Shown here piece by piece: positions 45,412-56,472 of a DNA stretch of 64,000 nucleotides. Origin of the DNA: Sporopachydermia quercuum. Lineage: Eukaryota; Ascomycota; Sporopachydermiomycetes; Sporopachydermiales; Sporopachydermiaceae. Position 1 is the first letter of the stretch; each line of letters opens with the position of its first letter. Location: positions 1,302,001-1,366,000 of the forward strand of contig BCGN01000001.1 of the NCBI GenBank assembly GCA_001599295.1. Direction: 5' to 3'. The notes under the pieces are model-generated. The model worked only from the letters and a program-made list of their open reading frames with translations, was not told the DNA's origin and searched no databases. The position numbers were made by a program, and so were the translations under genes.

Positions 45412-45745
45412 TACCGGGATAAATGAATAATTATGGAGAATAGATTTGGAACGGAAGTATTTAGGATACAATGAATAACTGTGATATTAATTACTATGTA
45501 TTCCTCATCTATTAGTACTACGAATATAAATACATGCCCTTATATGAATAGTAGTAGTTAGTAGTAGCGACAACTCTTTGGGACTCTACATTATAGAACA
45601 TGATAATTTAATGGAAATCGAGGAATAATATAACAAGAAATGGAAATTCAAGTTTTTATTTAATATAAGTGAAGAGTTCAATTACTGAACTAGGCCACTA
45701 CATACCAATATTAGCAACCAGACAGCCTTCAAGGGATTACGTTAT
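45412..45745. other. Convergent spacer: RTT107 and GND1 3' regions
   Basis: 334 bp, AT-rich, with a TAGTAG-rich patch near 45545-45566. Nothing else visible. Confidence 0.35.
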
Positions 45746-47379
45746 TTAAGCATCGTAGGTAGTGGCAGAAACGTTACCACCTCTTCCAGTCCAGTTGATG
45801 TGAATATCCTTACCAGCAGGTAAAGATTTGGAAGCAAATTCAGGTAGAACGCGGAAAGTATGAGCACCAAAGTAATCACGTTGAGCTTGCAACAAGTTAG
45901 CTGGTAATCTAGCAGATCTGTAACCATCGTAGAAAGACAAGGCAGTTGCAAAAGCAGGAGTAGGAATACCCCAAGTGAAAGATTGGGCAACAATCTTTCT
46001 CCATGATTCTTGAGCTTTGGAGATAGCCTCATTGAAGAAAGGATGGAATAACAAGTTTTCTAGGTCAGGATTCTCCTTGTAAGCCTTAGTGATTTCACCA
46101 AGGAAAACCGATCTGATGATACAACCGCCTCTCCACATAAGAGCAATAGCAGCATTGTTTAATTTCCAGCCGTATTCCTTAGCAGCTTCACGGATGAGCA
46201 TGAAACCTTGAGCATAAGAAATAATCTTGGAAGCATACAAAGCTTGTTCTAATTGATCAATGAATTCCTTCTTGTCGCCAGTGAATTTAGGAACAGTTGG
46301 TCCTTCTAAAACCTTAGAAGCTTCAACTCTTTCACCCTTAATAGCAGACAAACATCTGGAGAAGACGGCTTCACCAATAAGAGTAACAGGCATACCTAAG
46401 TCCAAAGCACTGATAGCAGTCCACTTACCAGTACCCTTTTGACCAGCGGTATCCAGGATCTTTTCAACTAAAGGAGTTCCATCCTCATCATTGTATTTCA
46501 AAATGTCACTGGTGATTTCAATCAAGAAAGAGTCTAAAACACCCTTGTTCCAGGTAGTGAAAACTTCACCAATTTCATTATCAGATAAACCAGCGCCTCT
46601 CTTCAATAAATCATAAGCTTCACAAATCAATTGCATATCACCATATTCAATACCATTATGAACCATCTTAACATAGTGACCAGAACCAGCTTCACCAACC
46701 CAGTCGCAGCATGGTTCACCATCAGTTTTAGCGGCGATAGCTTGGAAAATTTTCTTAATGTGGGGCCAAGCATCAGGATGTCCACCAGGCATCAAAGAAG
46801 GACCATATCTAGCACCTTCTTCACCACCGGAAACACCAGAACCGACAAACAGAATTCCTTGTTCTTTTAGTTCCTCGTATCTTCTGTTAGTGTCAGGGAA
46901 ATGTGAATTACCACCATCAATGATGATATCACCCTTATCCAAGAAAGGTAATAATTGTTGAATGAAGTTGTCAACAGCGGCACCTGCTTTGACCAACAAG
47001 ATGATTCTTCTGGGTCTCTTCAAGTTGTCAACTAATTCCTTTATGGAGTGAGCGCCAATAATTGATTTTCCCTTTGCTTCATGTTCCAGAAAATTATCAA
47101 CCTTAGAAACAGTACGGTTGTAAGCAACAACAGTGAAACCGTGGTCAGCGGCGTTGAGGATCAAGTTTTGACCCATAACGGCCAAACCAATAAGACCAAT
47201 ATCGCCACTATAAAAAATTTGTTAGTAATCCGATAAGCTTTTTTAATCATTCTGCTAATAAATAGAGAGTTATTGAAAGACAAAATCACCTTGAAGGTTT
47301 CGCAGCCAACTTCACCAGCATTTAATCAAATATGATTTGTGAGGATCTATCTACCTACTATCACATACATAGCACTCAT
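45746..47379 (-). CDS. GND1: 6-phosphogluconate dehydrogenase GND1, with an 11-nt first exon
   Basis: Oxidative pentose-phosphate enzyme that converts 6-phosphogluconate and NADP+ to ribulose-5-phosphate, CO2 and NADPH. Exon 1 is 47369-47379 (ATG AGT GCT AT), exon 2 is 45746-47207; together 490 residues (S. cerevisiae 489). The junction restores MSAIGDIGLIGLAVMGQN, the NADP-binding fingerprint. The catalytic lysine is in GSGHYVKMVHNGIEYGD near residue 184, and IIDGGNSHFPDT and GTGKWTAISAL are conserved. The intron (47208-47368, 161 nt) is GTATGT to TTTATAG with a perfect TACTAAC branch point. Codon bias is strong. The upstream side faces the 3.7-kb gene-free block, where CACGTG (47750-47755) and a Mig1-like GTGGGG (47685-47690) lie 305-375 bp before the ATG. 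Confidence 0.96.
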
Positions 47380-50300
47380 CTTCTTCTCAGGGTTGAGATG
47401 CCTTAGCACAGAAGACACTCTATTCATTTTCATCCAAATATCAATGCCTATCTTATGCTAAACTGCTCATCAAACGAATGAGAAAGACATGGATGGGTAT
47501 GTATAATTTAACACATAACATCAAAAATAAAAATAAAACATCAATTGCAAATTTCAACTCGTCGTATTATAGCCATTCAACCCCCATATCCTTATATCAT
47601 CTCATCGCCATAACCTTTTACTTTCTTTCATCCACTATAAATATAATCCCACTTTTATCTTTCAACCTCCAGCTCCAAAAATCCGTGGGGGGTTATTCTT
47701 CATTTTATCATGTTCCTCGCTTCACCAAAAGAATCCAGTTTAAGCACAGCACGTGATAGTAGTTTACATCTCCTAAATACCCTCTCCCATAGTTTTAAAG
47801 TTCCGGTACAATTAAAATAAGTATGTCTTTCTTTGTACGGAAGAGGGATACACAAATTGATTTATGGAGCAAAGAAGAGAGAGGGCGAGTAAGGAAAAAG
47901 AATGAGCCGGAAGAAAGTGAAGATGAGAGAGGCATAAATATGAAAGATGGGGTATTTTGATGTAACTAAAAAGAGTATGAGAAGGTATAACTTGATATAA
48001 ATAAGTAGGTTTGTCGAGAGAAAAAGATGAAGAATTCACGCAAGGTATAAGAACACTTAGGCGATATGCAGTATACTATGTTGCATGCATATGACGAAGG
48101 AGTTGAAAATTCAATGAGTGTGATAAAGGATATGAGCACATCATAAAGTCAATGGTATGGTATGTATTGTCAAGAGGAGCAGATAATAGGGTATTATAAT
48201 AGGATGAATTTTTCTGACCATGAGAGTTTGAGGCTTTTGAATGGTGATAAAATATGCACAATTGATAATCGATCCATATGCTTTTGTTCAGAGGATAACG
48301 TCAAGGCTGAAAGAAGTAGGAGCATGGCCATATTAACAATTGAAAGAAGAATGCACAGTGCGCAACTCTTACATAAAAATATGAACATTCTTCATCGAAA
48401 TTCTTTCTGAACAATTCCTAACCGTAATCACATAACATATCCTTCTGATGACTATTCAATTGTCAAGGATTCATCTATCTTATGCAAAACAGCTATTGGC
48501 AATCCAATTGAATCCCAATCTTCTAATAGTCAATTCATTTACCATTCAGTTATCAAGAACAACAAAAACATACTAGCCAGCAATGTTTTTTTCAAGCTAT
48601 CAAACCTCTCAATATCATCTTCAATCAAAAATTTCAACATACGAAGGAGCAGACATATTGTGAACGCTTTTTATTTTAAATATACTCTTGAACAATATTC
48701 TATTCTAAATTAATTGCTATCGCTTTATTACAGACAACAACAACTACAACAACAAGTATCTCAATCTATATCTCCAAAATATATATCAACATTCATTCTG
48801 AAAGAAAGGAAAAGGAGTTTATTCTTCCTTGAAAATTAGGATACTACTTAACTTATAAAGAAGGGAGATGGTAGTGAGTGTGCCGAAATAAGGTTCTTCA
48901 TTATAAAGTTCATTTCAAATGTATACGTAACAGTGATTTTTAGTAATGAGAGCAAACCGGAAATGATATTATGAGGAAAAACAAGTATCATTAGTCATTG
49001 AGGATGTGAATGCTGTGTGATCTATAACCTGTAGATGATGATGAGTACTTTATGCAAAAGATGGAGCAATTGGTTGAAGCAAAAACTTTCTGTTGGTGAT
49101 ATATACTAATGTTTATCATGCAGCTTAATCAGAGTGATTCTTTATGTGAAGACGTATTGATGTGCGGACCTATTGGTGTGGTTATGCAGTGCTAACAGCT
49201 GCTGATGCATATGAAGGAACGAGAAGTAATTGATGAGATGGTTGCACGTTGAGATGAAAATGTGAGTATTTTGTTTAATTAGTGGACCAAGAAGAGCAGT
49301 AAACCAAGCATAATATATATTTTACATTTTGAGAAGCTGTCTGTGAGATGGAACTAATATCTAGTGAAAATCATTACCAGTCATACGGGAAATAAGGAGC
49401 TTGTTGTTCATGGTGCATCCCTTCATTCCTTGCGTTGACGTTTGATCTAAGTAATTTCATGATTTGACAAGATGCAATAGAGGATCGCAACAATATCAGA
49501 TCAGATCTCTGAAAAGGATTATACGAAGATTCCAACTTTTCAATCCATTNTGACAGCTTAACGCTGAAATGTTATAATCTATTGGAACATAGATCGTTAA
49601 TCCTAATCTGAATCACCTCCCACACATCTAGTTCAGGAACGGAACAATACATGATATTTTACACTCCAGACTTGCGACAATTACAGAAAATACCTAGGGA
49701 ACCTTTCGATTACCAATTTTTGCCTTTGCAAGAAGATGCTGACCTGCCAATTGTTATCCAACTACTTCATACAATAATATTTATCAGATAAATGGTCTAA
49801 ATGGTCTAAATGGTCTAGAAGCCATCCTTCTGGGTACTTTTGCATAATCTCCGTTATTACTACAATTTCCGAACTGTTTTCATTCACCAGTATCCGTACA
49901 GTATTTATTGCTTGACAGTGAACCAGTTTATTGACTCAAGAAGAACAAATAACGAGGCAAAAACTCCATAAGCCTTAACAATAAGACTTGCCAATTCCAA
50001 CTACTACAAAATCATTCCACCTGAGTGTATCCTCTGCTCCAGCTAATACTATAACCCCCTTTTATCTACGTAGATCGACCTATTGCCTTTACATATGATG
50101 CATTTATCCATTACCTTACAAATTCGTGCATAATTATTCTCCAACAAAATTCGGTTTGGGCTTCCGTACATCAAATCTCAATCTCCTGTCCTTGTTTTCT
50201 GATTTCCGTTTTCCTACAAGAGTGGGGGGTCTCGTTTTGATCTCTTCAGGGGTAACCTACAGATGAGAATACTTTGCAAAAAATTTGAATTCAACCGAAT

Positions 50301-51109
50301 ATTCATAGTAGATCTATAAAGTTATCATCAGCATCACCAAGCAAAACAAGTCTTGCCTTTAGTCTCATCATTATCTACGATTTTGACCTACGAGAACTGC
50401 ATATTATCATCCACCATTTCAATCATTCCTTTAGTCTGGATCACATCATCAAGCATTCACAATGTATTTCGGAAACGATAAAAAAACAGCTATACTAATT
50501 CCGGAAATAATGTATACTCGCAGACTTCTCTCTTCCGTATAAATCTCCCCTCTGCAGAGAAAAATAATATGAAGACCGGAGAAGGATTTATTGACATAAA
50601 ACGTTCTATGCAGCATGTTCAAAGCCGGTTTTTAGTGATAAATGGTAACAGTGCTGTGAATTCATGGCTTGGAATTGACAGATGATTCATTCTTCTTTCT
50701 CGTATTAATGTGTTTTGTTTCTTTTTGAATCAAGGCCCACTCAAATCTCTTGCAATAATTCAGGTTTAATAAATATAGGTATGGCTAACACTAAATTCAC
50801 TTATTCAATCTTAAATAGGAAGTGTCCGGAAGTATCATGATCGGGCAAACGTCAGCCGGAAAAAGTAACTGTGGCACCTTACTTATTCTGAATGTTTTTA
50901 TTTTATTTTTTTATGTTTCGATTCATTTGATTCCGATGGATTTTTCTATTGTTCCTTAACGGAATAGATGTTTACAACCTACAGTAGAGGAAGAGAATTA
51001 GATCACGTGATACCCAATTGCTAGTCATCAGCTATTACTTAGTCGATACAGCAACTGAATAGTAAAAGTAATGGAATGAGGATGGTATTATGAGACTATT
51101 ATTATCTAT
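47380..51109. other. 3.7-kb gene-free block between GND1 and RGD2, with alternating G/C skew
   Basis: No frame here has recognisable protein features; the longest, 48162-48410 (82 codons), looks random. My hand counts on the plus strand show repeated skew flips: 47521-47760 has about 22 G and 63 C; 47821-48060 about 68 G and 18 C; 48421-48660 about 24 G and 54 C; 48841-49440 about 142 G and 73 C; 49561-50160 about 81 G and 138 C. It also contains a 9-bp triple repeat (49790-49816), one undetermined base (49550), GTGGGGGGT at 47685 and 50222, CACGTG at 47750-47755 and 51004-51009. Only one gene promoter (GND1) needs to be here. Possibilities are an unrecognised non-coding RNA, a large regulatory region, an origin or a centromere; the sequence alone does not decide. 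Confidence 0.6.
49790..49816. repeat. Triple 9-bp tandem repeat (AAATGGTCT)3
   Basis: Three exact head-to-tail copies of AAATGGTCT followed by AG, inside the C-rich part of the gene-free block. No known motif is assigned. Confidence 0.9.
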
Positions 51110-54100
51110 CTAAACTTTAGTTGTATGATTATCCTCCAATTTATCTTCGCCGTCAGAGATTAGGACAGTTGGAAGCTGGACCTCTAATTCATTTGACTGT
51201 TTCTTTTCTTGACCTCCAGATTCGCTTTCACTTTCCAATGGCACATCTTCAGTATCTTCTAGAGCAGCATCATTTTCTTGATTTTGATCTTCCTCATACT
51301 CCTTTGGTATATTAGGTAACTCTTTCGATAGTCTTTTCTCAGAACCTTCAACTCGAATGCTCGAGGAGTTTATCTTTATTCCCAATGGACTAATATTTCT
51401 CGGTCTAGTAAGGTTTCTTACATTCAAACGACCACTTCTTTCTGGTGACGATAAAGATAATTGTTTCAATTCTGGCTCAACTGTCAATTGTTGTATAGAT
51501 ATTGGTCCCCCTACATTCCCACCTTCAATATTTAAAGTATTAGTTGAGTTATTAAGTACCACACTCGAAGGACGACTATTTGATCGACTTCCTGGTCTTG
51601 AATGTCCTTCTGGTTTATATCCTTCTGGTTGTCGTAAAGCTGACTGCAGTCCATTTGAATCATTTTTCAATCTTTTGATATAATTCTCTTTGCATTTAGC
51701 CAAAACATTGGAGAACATAGCTTCACAATTAAATACTAAATCTTTCATCAACGAGGTAAACACAATATAATCATTGATTGTTACTGCTTGTGATAACATA
51801 CTATTAACTTCATTATCATCATTTCCTGTAACTAATTTCCTCACCCTGTCATTATATAAGAATTGATTATGAGGTCTTATGATCAATCTTGAGATTCTAC
51901 CTTTCTCACATATTTCTTCAAACTTTGATACTCTTAAAGACGCTATTTCAGACTCAGATAACTCAGTTTGCGTATTATTACTTTCCTTAGTTAAGATCTC
52001 GGTCAAGTGATATAAATGGTCACACATTAGCTTCAAGGAAATAACATTAGTCCATGACAGTTGCCCCATTTGCTTGGTAAGCAATTGCAGCCTTGTAGCT
52101 AAAGAAATATCTCTTGCATAAATAGATTTGAACATTTCGTAATTGGTGTAAGGTATCAAAGGATCAGGTAGCTCTAATAGGAATAATTTTAATGCCCCCA
52201 CAATAGTTGATGTTGGAATACCAGAGTAGACTTCAACATCAAACCCATAATCAATAATAGGTTTACCATCATTGTCCTCCATTTTTGGTTTTGAATTCCC
52301 AGGTAAATTCAAAGATTCCATAATTCTTTGTTTCAATCGATACACTACTGATAGATTTGCTTCTAAAGGATAACACCAAGCTTTTTCTAGTCCTCTGGTA
52401 AATGTACCGTCCAGTTCGGCAGCGCTCTTACTGAATTTTCCTTCTCCTTCATCCTTTGAAGATGCCACTTTTTCGTCAAAATCTTGTTTCTCCTTTCCCT
52501 TACTAATATCATCTTGCTTGACATGTTCAAACGGTTTGTCTTTATTTGGTTTAGTATCCACGTAACTTACGTTGGCAAGATACTCTAAAGTCTTCACTAG
52601 AAATTCAGGAGCATAGAAATGATCATCAATAATGAAATGATCATTTAACTCGTCGATAGGGATATCTGCAGGTGTTTTCTTGGTTAATGCAAAATAATGA
52701 TGCTGTTGGCGTTTAACTAAGATACTCAATTCAACACCAAACAGTTGATTCTTCAACCTAGTGGAAGGCTTTTTCAATTCACCTGTATCTTCCTTTCCTA
52801 GTTCTTCTGTATCAATGTCTACCGTCCGAGTATCATTATAGTAATCGGAATACACTGTTTCATTAGGAACAAAATAACCTGTGCATCTAGTATACATAAA
52901 ATTAGAAAACTGAAGATCAAGATTCAATCTTCTGAATACTCCTTGAGCTAATGCTTCAATTTCTCTAAATCCCGGTTGAATCTTGACAATTAGCGTATCG
53001 TGAATTTGTTTAAACACAGTGGCCAAAGCTTTAATTCTGGTTAGCTCAAATTTCTCCATAGACGAATAATGAGCTAGTATTATCTGTTCCAGGTCTTGTC
53101 TTTGCTTTTCTAATTCAATTAAGGCTGTTTGATACTGAACATCAGCTTCTTTAACAGCTTTCCGTATCACATCACTAGATTGCTGCTTCCCTTTAGCGAT
53201 TTGATTAGCCTTTGCTTTGATTGAAGACGCAATTGACTCAAAATAACTACCAAACTTCACGTTATCGCTATTTGCCTCACTGTTCAATGTTGATGCTTCT
53301 GAATATGACGATTCAGAGTCACTATCATCAGTCTCATCAGCACTCTCACCAGGTTTCTGAGTAGCTTTTTCTGCTGTGGCTATAGAAGACTCTTTATGTT
53401 TGAATTGATTTATTACACCTGATAAGCCAAATGTAGAGTCTGTCCATTCATAGCGTAGTTTGGGATCAAAATGACGATATTTTGTTGAGATCCCGCCAAT
53501 CAATGGCTTCAGAAATCCATAAGACACTAAATCAGAAGCAAATTTCTCTCTCCAAGCAACTGATTGATTGGTCTTACGAAGAAGATCACAACCTCTGATA
53601 TATAATAGTATATCTGAACCAGTAGAAACATTATGAGTTACAGTTCCTAAAGAGAATAGTTGATTATACCGGAAATCACCTCTAGGAGTTGTTTGAAGCA
53701 AGTTGTATAGAACTCTTGAGAATTCGTTCAGTGATAATGATTCCACACCTATTTTGATAAGTTTCGCACTAGGATTTTCTCTATAAGCTTTCAAATCAAA
53801 ATCACTTGATAAATCATTGGGATCATTAGTATTTTGCTCTTTTGTAACATCAGGTTTTGATGATGCTTGAAAGCGACCAGTTAAAGATTTTTGTAGTGCC
53901 CCAAAAGAACCCTTTTTAATTTCATGTATGCTGTTCCTCCTTTCAGTCAAGGGCTGCTTTTCGATCAGATCCAATTCAAGTATATTCTGCTGAACTGGTG
54001 ATACTGTGTCAGATTCTAACTCTTCTGGCTGCTTTTCGGGTATTGCTGCCAGATGAACAGAGTCTTCTAGCTCTTCGCATTTTGCTAAATATCTTTTACG

Positions 54101-54745
54101 GTATTTTTCACATTCAGTTATTTGTTTCTGATATTCACCATATTTAGATATCAAAAATAATCTGGAAGCTTTAACAGCTTTAGTATGAGAAGTCGTCCAA
54201 GCAGAGAATGGTCCAATAATGGAATCCTTCAATGTCGCAGCTATTTTCAGATGTATATCACCTTCTAGTTTCATTGATTCTAACGTTGCTTCATACAAGG
54301 AGAGTAAAGTTGTTGGTTTTGGGGGTTCTGGCGATGATCGAGGCGTAGATGCTTGTGACAGAGGTAGCTTTTCTCTACCTCTTGGAATCTCTAGTAATTG
54401 AGAATCATTTGATTTACTACTATTTGATTTGAACAATTGTATACCGGATTCTGTCATTTTCTTCACCTCTCCAATAAATTTATTATCGTTGAAATTTACT
54501 AAGTTATCGTCGTTATATTTGCCTGCTCCAAAACCATCTTTTCTGGGAGCATTTGTAAATATTAAGGCACCAAGCTTCTCACCATGTATTAGTTCAATTT
54601 CCATTCTAACTGTAAGCAAATCTACCACTTCCTGACATTCAACACAACCACGGAGCATCAGCTGGTACAAGATATTGATACCAGTGATATAATCTGACGT
54701 CCAAAACGAATCAACGAAATGGGCTTGGATCGGCATTCCTGTCAT
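51110..54745 (-). CDS. RGD2: F-BAR/DEP/RhoGAP protein RGD2
   Basis: Rho GTPase-activating protein; in S. cerevisiae Rgd2 acts on Cdc42 and Rho5. The protein has 1,211 residues, far longer than the roughly 714 of S. cerevisiae, and no intron. Order of parts: N-terminal F-BAR half (about 1-230: HFVDSFWTSDYITGINILYQL; SLYEATLESMKLEGDIHLKIA), a DEP-like domain (about 330-435: FSLGTVTHNVSTGSDILLYIR, ASDLVSYGFLKPLIGG), the second F-BAR coiled-coil half (about 495-610), then RhoGAP (about 667-1,010: NQLFGVELSIL; VGALKLFLLELPDPLIPYTNYE). The usual GxxR arginine-finger motif is not recognisable; the aligned stretch is KAWCYPLEANLSVVYRL. A disordered 200-residue C-terminal tail rich in S, P, E and D and a linker with acidic and serine repeats account for the extra length. 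Confidence 0.88.
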   Translation of the reverse strand: MTGMPIQAHFVDSFWTSDYITGINILYQLMLRGCVECQEVVDLLTVRMEIELIHGEKLGALIFTNAPRKDGFGAGKYNDDNLVNFNDNKFIGEVKKMTESGIQLFKSNSSKSNDSQLLEIPRGREKLPLSQASTPRSSPEPPKPTTLLSLYEATLESMKLEGDIHLKIAATLKDSIIGPFSAWTTSHTKAVKASRLFLISKYGEYQKQITECEKYRKRYLAKCEELEDSVHLAAIPEKQPEELESDTVSPVQQNILELDLIEKQPLTERRNSIHEIKKGSFGALQKSLTGRFQASSKPDVTKEQNTNDPNDLSSDFDLKAYRENPSAKLIKIGVESLSLNEFSRVLYNLLQTTPRGDFRYNQLFSLGTVTHNVSTGSDILLYIRGCDLLRKTNQSVAWREKFASDLVSYGFLKPLIGGISTKYRHFDPKLRYEWTDSTFGLSGVINQFKHKESSIATAEKATQKPGESADETDDSDSESSYSEASTLNSEANSDNVKFGSYFESIASSIKAKANQIAKGKQQSSDVIRKAVKEADVQYQTALIELEKQRQDLEQIILAHYSSMEKFELTRIKALATVFKQIHDTLIVKIQPGFREIEALAQGVFRRLNLDLQFSNFMYTRCTGYFVPNETVYSDYYNDTRTVDIDTEELGKEDTGELKKPSTRLKNQLFGVELSILVKRQQHHYFALTKKTPADIPIDELNDHFIIDDHFYAPEFLVKTLEYLANVSYVDTKPNKDKPFEHVKQDDISKGKEKQDFDEKVASSKDEGEGKFSKSAAELDGTFTRGLEKAWCYPLEANLSVVYRLKQRIMESLNLPGNSKPKMEDNDGKPIIDYGFDVEVYSGIPTSTIVGALKLFLLELPDPLIPYTNYEMFKSIYARDISLATRLQLLTKQMGQLSWTNVISLKLMCDHLYHLTEILTKESNNTQTELSESEIASLRVSKFEEICEKGRISRLIIRPHNQFLYNDRVRKLVTGNDDNEVNSMLSQAVTINDYIVFTSLMKDLVFNCEAMFSNVLAKCKENYIKRLKNDSNGLQSALRQPEGYKPEGHSRPGSRSNSRPSSVVLNNSTNTLNIEGGNVGGPISIQQLTVEPELKQLSLSSPERSGRLNVRNLTRPRNISPLGIKINSSSIRVEGSEKRLSKELPNIPKEYEEDQNQENDAALEDTEDVPLESESESGGQEKKQSNELEVQLPTVLISDGEDKLEDNHTTKV

Positions 54746-55752
54746 TACTAATGAATCAGTGTATTTATTTGTTTATGTTGATGATAATTGACAATGGCTT
54801 GATCAGTCAGGAAATTTCTTTTATTAATTTTATTATGAGAGGACTTCCAATACTATATTTTACTTCTATCCTTTAGCCACACTACTAAGACAAACAGCAA
54901 ATGTTGATTATAATGGCGATTTGGTGCGGTTGGTAAATCACAGCGACTAGTGAAGCTATTCTACTGCTGGTGATTTATTCATATTAACACAGAAAGTAAT
55001 TACAACGATAAGAAGAATAGGTATGCATGAAATAGGAAGATGCGTCTTGGGTGCATAACCTATTAATAGTAGTTCAGGCTGATACAACAATGTTAGTTGT
55101 TGATTTCATAAGATGAAGCTGTGAAAGAATGTTAGAATTTCTCAAGTTTTGAAATGATTTAGGAAATAATTGATTCTAATAAATGATGGTCCAATAGAGG
55201 AATGAAAACTCGTTACTGATGAGAGTTGGGGGTTGACTTCGCTTATTGAATGCTTTCGTTGCCTATGACCTGTCATCCAACAATAAAGTGATGTGCATTA
55301 CATGATATAACTATTACTGATATTCATTTGCTATTACTTTAACCTAAAATATAAATATTCTAATGATCAATTAAAGATCATTTTATTTATTTTTAATTGT
55401 TCCGTTGTTGGTAAACCAGTCAACTAACTGCGAATACAAGCCAATTCGACTGTGCAAGTATCATGCAAAGTCATGTAAGATCTTGCATACCCAATGTCCA
55501 AATATTATATGCCAACTGTCAATGTGTTAATTTACAGTTGATCAATTGGTTCCCTTCAAATGAATATAAATGCATCATATATTAAATTATTAAGATATTC
55601 AATTGACGTAAGAGGAGGAAGAAAGAATAAAGCTCAGTAGTATTATTGAGGGTTATCACCATTAGCTAACTGCTTGTTTCTTTACATCGTATCAATGCTG
55701 TTATGTACATTCAACTATACTCAACTCAGAAGTACTTTGTATATCTGATTAA
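54746..55752. other. Spacer: RGD2 promoter, SVP26 downstream region
   Basis: 1.0 kb, AT-rich, between two leftward genes. No RNA gene, repeat or coding region seen. Confidence 0.4.
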
Positions 55753-56472
55753 TTATATTAAACCGCGCTTTCTATTTTGTTTCTTTCCAAATGCTGTACT
55801 AACAACTTCAAAGAAAAAAGTAATAAAATCCTGTAGTTTAGATATCACTAATTTTGCCAATCCAACTGATTTTCTCTTAACTTTTGCTGCAGAGGAATCA
55901 TCGTCAACTTGTAATCCTTGAAATGAACCTTTTCGTCCTGTAACTTCAGGTTGATCATGCATACTTGGTAAAATATTATCACCTACTGATAATGAAACAA
56001 ACAGTGAGAAAGGAATAAACCATATACATATTCCATAGAAAGATGCAACTTGTGCAAATGTTGGTATCGCTGGAGGTTTATACGCTGCACTCATACGAAC
56101 TTCTGGTGGTGGTAGTATCGTTTGAGCATTGAAATGTCTAAACCATAAGAAATGATTTAATAGCACCAACAAGCATGATGCAATGAATACTGGTGAAGAC
56201 AGTGAAATGTAAGGGAACTTCTTCAAGTTTTGCAAGTACACAAGATTCGTTGAAATAGATAATAGTGTTAGTAGAAAAGGAAACCCATCAAAAAGCCATA
56301 GTAGAACCAATATTCCAATTATTCCAAATATTGATCGGCTTAAAAACCTTTTAGTGAATTCTGAATGTTCCTCTACCAATTCGCTTAGATAGAACAATCC
56401 CGACGCTATAGAAAGGGTGAGAAATCCAAACCCTAACACGGTCCCAACATATGATAGTAGTGTGAAGAACAT
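55753..56472 (-). CDS. SVP26: ER/Golgi membrane cargo-receptor protein SVP26 (TEX261 family)
   Basis: Integral membrane protein that loads type II membrane proteins such as mannosyltransferases into COPII vesicles. The protein has 239 residues (S. cerevisiae 228) and no intron. Four hydrophobic helices are visible: residues about 3-28 (LLSYVGTVLGFGFLTLSIASGL), 45-70 (IFGIIGILVLLWLFDGFPFLLTLL), 92-110 (SSPVFIASCLLVLLNHFLWF) and 141-165 (VASFYGICIWFIPFSLFVSLSVG). SELVEEHSEFTKRFL and the F-SVGDNILPS region match the family closely. The cytosolic tail is basic (KKQNRKRGLI at the end), with KRKSVGLAKLVI conserved. The start is the only ATG that gives the conserved MFFTLLSYVGTV opening. Confidence 0.95.
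   Translation of the reverse strand: MFFTLLSYVGTVLGFGFLTLSIASGLFYLSELVEEHSEFTKRFLSRSIFGIIGILVLLWLFDGFPFLLTLLSISTNLVYLQNLKKFPYISLSSPVFIASCLLVLLNHFLWFRHFNAQTILPPPEVRMSAAYKPPAIPTFAQVASFYGICIWFIPFSLFVSLSVGDNILPSMHDQPEVTGRKGSFQGLQVDDDSSAAKVKRKSVGLAKLVISKLQDFITFFFEVVSTAFGKKQNRKRGLI

Noticed and set aside
48162-48410. 82-codon rightward frame in the gene-free block
   Set aside because: Short, no recognised motif, overlapped by leftward frames of similar length; consistent with chance in AT-rich DNA.
49020-49260. ATGATGA and CTGATG sequences suggesting a box C/D snoRNA
   Set aside because: The box spacing (about 170 nt) is too wide for the simple type and no terminal stem pairs the ends.
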